A DNA stretch of 64,000 nt, from positions 41,911-105,910 of the forward strand of contig NZ_JARYTI010000017.1 of assembly GCF_029911635.1 (NCBI RefSeq), given 5' to 3'. Positions within the stretch are counted from its first letter, which is position 1. Every line of letters starts with the position of its first letter. The position numbers and the translations under genes were made by a program. The notes below the pieces were generated by a model. The model did no database searches. It worked only from the letters and a program-made list of their open reading frames with translations, and was not told the origin of the DNA. Below are positions 61,202 to 64,000 of this stretch, in pieces. This stretch comes from Sphingomonas sp. AR_OL41. Its GTDB lineage: Bacteria; Pseudomonadota; Alphaproteobacteria; Sphingomonadales; Sphingomonadaceae.

Positions 61202-62581
61202 CTAGCAATCGCCCGCACAGGGCAAGGTAAACACGAAGCGCGCGCCCTGCCCCGGCGCGCTGTCGACCGTCACGTCGCCGCCCATCGCGCGGGCGAGCCG
61301 GCGTGCGATGTATAGCCCCAGCCCGCTGCCGCCCGGCTCGCGCGGATCAACCCGCTCGAACTTCTCGAAGATGCGCTGCTGGTCGGCCAGCGCGATGCCC
61401 TTGCCCTGATCGGCGACGATCACCGCGCAGATATCGCTCTCGCGCTCGATACGGATCCACACCATCCCTTCGGGCGGTGAGTAGCGCACCGCATTGCCGA
61501 TCAGATTGACCAGCACTTGCAAGGCGCGGCGGAATTCCCCGGTCGCGGCAAGCGTTTCTTCAGCCGAGGGCTTGTCGATCCGCACGCGTGCCTCGCCCGC
61601 GCGCAGCGCGAGCAGCCCGGCGGCGCGGCGCGCAACGTCGGCGAGGTCGATCGGCTCGGCGGCGACCGCGAAATCGGGCCGCTCGATAAACTGGAGATCG
61701 ACCAGATCGTCCACCAGCCCGGCGAGATGCCGCCCCGCCGTCGCGATGTCGGCAGCGTAATCGGCATAGTCCTGGCGCAGCGGCCCTTCGGCCTTGGCAC
61801 TGATGCTGTCGGCATTGGCGATGATGCGGTCGAGCGGCCCGCGCAGCGCCTGGTCGAGCCGCGCGGCGAAGGCGGTCGTCGCGGCGTCGGCCTGCGGCAT
61901 GTGCGGTGCGACCCGGGTCTCGTCGGCGACCGGCTCGGCCGATCCGACGAAGCCGGCAAAGCCACCGCTCTCGTCGGTGCGCGGCGTCGCCGACAAGGTG
62001 ACGCGCCGCCCGGTCGCCCGGATCGTTGCCGGCTGTCCGTCGAATCGCTGATGCAGCGCAAGACCGCCGAGAATTGGAAAGCTGCCCTCGCCATCCTCGC
62101 CGAGCACGAACAATTTGGTCAGCGGCTGACCGAGCAGGCCGGCGGCATCGAAACCATAGCGCGCACCGGCCGAGATCGACACGAAGCTCAGCCGCAGCGC
62201 CGCATCGGCCTCCCACAGCCACTCGGCACCGCTGCGCAGAAAGTCGCCCTCGCGCTGCTGCGCCACGGCAGCGGGCTGCCACGGCGTCCGCATGCGCCAG
62301 CCGGTGATCGCCAGCCGCACGCCGCTGCCATCGGGCTCGGCACGCACCCAGAGCTCGACATCGTCATCGCCGTCAGCTGCCACCACGGCACGCGATACGA
62401 GGATGCCGAGCCGCTGCGCGAGGCGCGCAATGGTGGCGATTTGCGGCACGGCGAGCGGCGCATCGAGCGATCCGCCGGCGCGCGCATTGAGATCGTGCAG
62501 TCGCTGTTCCGCCTCGACCAGCCGCCCGCTCGCATCGACCCGACCGCGCACCGGCGGCATCATCGGCTCGACCATGTTCAT
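61202..62581 (-). CDS. PAS-domain histidine kinase-like protein lacking the usual phosphoacceptor His
   Basis: 459 residues, soluble. PAS region ~residues 115–225 (FLRSGAEWLWEADAALRLSF). The dimerisation helix reads FAARLDQALRGPLDRIIAN: where histidine kinases have His-Glu/Asp-x-x-Arg, this has Gln (codon CAG). The ATPase domain is intact (LVNLIGNAVRYSPPEG, VADQGKGIALADQ, FEKFERVD, GSGLGLYIARRLARAMGG). It may signal through interactions or act as a pseudokinase. Coupled to the upstream DUF2336 gene by a 4-bp overlap. Confidence 0.85.
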   Translation of the reverse strand: MNMVEPMMPPVRGRVDASGRLVEAEQRLHDLNARAGGSLDAPLAVPQIATIARLAQRLGILVSRAVVAADGDDDVELWVRAEPDGSGVRLAITGWRMRTPWQPAAVAQQREGDFLRSGAEWLWEADAALRLSFVSISAGARYGFDAAGLLGQPLTKLFVLGEDGEGSFPILGGLALHQRFDGQPATIRATGRRVTLSATPRTDESGGFAGFVGSAEPVADETRVAPHMPQADAATTAFAARLDQALRGPLDRIIANADSISAKAEGPLRQDYADYAADIATAGRHLAGLVDDLVDLQFIERPDFAVAAEPIDLADVARRAAGLLALRAGEARVRIDKPSAEETLAATGEFRRALQVLVNLIGNAVRYSPPEGMVWIRIERESDICAVIVADQGKGIALADQQRIFEKFERVDPREPGGSGLGLYIARRLARAMGGDVTVDSAPGQGARFVFTLPCAGDC

Positions 62582-63693
62582 GCCGCGCCGCCACGCGCCA
62601 GCGAGCGCATCGCCGCGCGATAATCCGGGTGGAGCAACAGCGGCGCGAGCGCAATGCGCGCGCTGGCCGCGGGGAGCTCGGCGATCGCGTCGAGCCGGTC
62701 GGCAAAGGCTTCCACGTCGCGGCGCGGATCGGCTTCGGTCAGCGCCAGCCCGATTCGCGCGATCGCACTGCGATCAAGCTCGAGCGCGCGCAGCACCGGC
62801 CATAGCTGGTCTCCGGCCGGATCGAGCGCGATGTCGCGTGTCTCGCCATAATCGAGCCCGAGCGCATGCGCGATGAAGGCGATGAACAGCGGCAGGCGCC
62901 GGTCCGCGAGCGCCTCGACCAGCAAGGTCGCGAGTTCGTCGGCATGCGCGTCGACCGCCGCGGCAAGGCGCATCGCCGCCGATTCGACGCGGTCGCCCTC
63001 GTCATGCGCGCCGACCTGGCGCAGCGCCGCCTCGGCCAGCGCGCGATCGAGCAGCACGACATTGTCGCCGGCATCCTCGCTGTTGCGCTCGCGTAGCGCG
63101 GCCGCGACCCACCAGACCAGCCGGTGATGCAGCTCGGCGGGCAGATCGCTCCAGCCCTGCGCCTCGCCCGGCGGGGCGGCGCGGCGCCGGCTTTCCGCAG
63201 CGAGCAGGGCCATGGCGCTACTCGCCACCACGCTGTCGGGGCTTTGTGCGAGCCGCGCAAGCAGGCTCGGCCAATCGGGTTCATCGGGCGCCTGCACCGG
63301 CAGCGCCTCGCCCAGAACATCCGCCCTCACCCGGCCGACCAGTTCGCGCATGAGCTCGGTATCGCGCATCAGCCCGGCCGATACCAGCCGGTCGAGCACC
63401 GGCCGGTGATCCGACACCAGCGCCTGGGCCAGTTCAGGCTCGCCGCGTCCGGCCAGCAGACGCGCGGCATGCTGGCGCAGCGCCGTTTCGACCGCGCCGG
63501 TCATCCCGGTGATCGCTGTCGCCAGCGCAGCGCGCGTGCGGTCGTCGAGTCGTGCTTCTTCGGGCAGAAAGAAATCGTCGATCGCCACCGCCAGCCGCTG
63601 GTCGGCGCGCGGGATCGCGGCTGCCGCGCGTGCGAGCAACCCCATGGCGTTCTTGCGAACGCCGTCATCAATGCCGCCAACGTCGATCGACAT
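62578..63693 (-). CDS. DUF2336 protein
   Basis: 371 residues from the ATG at 63693, which has GGAGG close upstream; an ATG six codons earlier lacks one. Almost wholly helical, HEAT-like repeats with AALREQ-type motifs, matching the alphaproteobacterial DUF2336 family often found beside histidine kinases or PAS proteins. Overlaps the kinase-like gene by 4 bp, so the two probably act together. Confidence 0.8.
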   Translation of the reverse strand: MSIDVGGIDDGVRKNAMGLLARAAAAIPRADQRLAVAIDDFFLPEEARLDDRTRAALATAITGMTGAVETALRQHAARLLAGRGEPELAQALVSDHRPVLDRLVSAGLMRDTELMRELVGRVRADVLGEALPVQAPDEPDWPSLLARLAQSPDSVVASSAMALLAAESRRRAAPPGEAQGWSDLPAELHHRLVWWVAAALRERNSEDAGDNVVLLDRALAEAALRQVGAHDEGDRVESAAMRLAAAVDAHADELATLLVEALADRRLPLFIAFIAHALGLDYGETRDIALDPAGDQLWPVLRALELDRSAIARIGLALTEADPRRDVEAFADRLDAIAELPAASARIALAPLLLHPDYRAAMRSLARGGAA

Positions 63694-63728
63694 GCCCTCC
63701 GCTCTAGGCAAGTGTCGTTAAAACCGCC

Positions 63729-64000
63729 CTAAGGCTTTTCGCGCAACGCCTCAACGGCGGCGGCCAGCGTCAGCGCGGCATAACCGGCCGCCACCGCCAG
63801 CGCCGCGATCGGCTGCCCACCGATCGCCAGCGGCAGCATCACCAGCAGATAGGCCAGCGGGCTGGCCCACCAGCGCCGCCGCACCGCCGCACCGCCGGCG
63901 CGCTCGACCAGCCCCGCCGCAACGATCCCAGCCAGCGCAATGACGAGCCCGGTGGTCGTGCCGCTTGCCAGCCGCGCGCTGTCGCCGAGCAGCAGCGCCG
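63729..64000 (-). CDS. Membrane protein, C-terminal part (runs off the right edge)
   Basis: 90 codons visible, ending at TAG 63729–63731; the start is beyond the window. Several short hydrophobic stretches (TGLVIALAGIVAAGLVE, PLAYLLVMLPLAIGG, ALAVAAGYAALTLAAA) indicate an integral membrane protein. Too little is visible to name it. Next upstream of the DUF2336 gene on the same strand. Confidence 0.6.
   Translation of the reverse strand, partial: ALLLGDSARLASGTTTGLVIALAGIVAAGLVERAGGAAVRRRWWASPLAYLLVMLPLAIGGQPIAALAVAAGYAALTLAAAVEALREKP

Overview
The window is GC-rich chromosomal DNA from an alphaproteobacterium, most likely a sphingomonad (Sphingomonadaceae). The evidence is the gene content and order: yqeY–dnaG–rpoD; ppiD–trpE with trpGDC–moaC–moeA–lexA–comEC–gltX–gltA nearby; a DUF4170 protein; a paired MoxR/CoxE-like system; and a GTTC-N7-GTTC SOS box at lexA. 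Nearly all of it is housekeeping sequence. I see no rRNA, tRNA, CRISPR array, prophage or classical insertion sequence.

Layout. 1–6.1 kb: the N-terminal part of a PDZ-containing membrane sensor kinase-like protein, two secreted proteins and a TonB-dependent receptor. 6.1–6.3 kb: a composite palindromic element. 6.3–11.1 kb: enolase, a four-gene envelope-stress module (YqjD/YqjE/DUF3618 types), DUF4170, a rhomboid lacking its catalytic dyad, and greA. 11.2–16 kb: carB and carA with a small lower-GC gene wedged between them. 16.2–22.1 kb: yqeY, a GIY-YIG nuclease, dnaG interrupted by a 314-residue intein, and rpoD with a strong terminator. 22.1–33.9 kb: M28 peptidase, MoxR ATPase, GH1 glycosidase, a soluble chemoreceptor, CHAP protein, CoxE-like VWA protein, AspH-type hydroxylase, NamZ-type muramidase and a DOMON-like protein. 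34–37.6 kb: a broken GIY-YIG gene inside an inverted repeat, rimO, an M14-like secreted protein and a ceramidase-like membrane protein. 37.7–44.9 kb: beta-lactamase-fold hydrolase, leucyl aminopeptidase, tpiA, ppiD and trpE. 44.9–48.7 kb: an inserted two-component cluster. 49–61.2 kb: trpG-trpD-trpC-moaC, moeA, lexA, a 2OG-Fe(II) oxygenase, comEC, gltX and gltA. 61.2–64 kb: a PAS kinase without the usual phosphoacceptor His, a DUF2336 protein and the end of a membrane protein.

The most notable signals are these. (1) An intein carrying LAGLIDADG-type motifs splits the zinc-finger codons of DnaG primase. (2) Two different GIY-YIG nuclease genes are each bracketed by inverted copies of a REP-like palindrome, with a different palindrome family for each gene. 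The first family also forms an inverted pair inserted in frame inside carA. This suggests a REP-associated GIY-YIG mobile unit. (3) A rhomboid has Asn and Ser where the catalytic Ser and His should be. (4) A sensor kinase/response-regulator cluster separates trpE from trpGDC, and one of its kinases appears to have a Shine-Dalgarno followed by an AUU codon.
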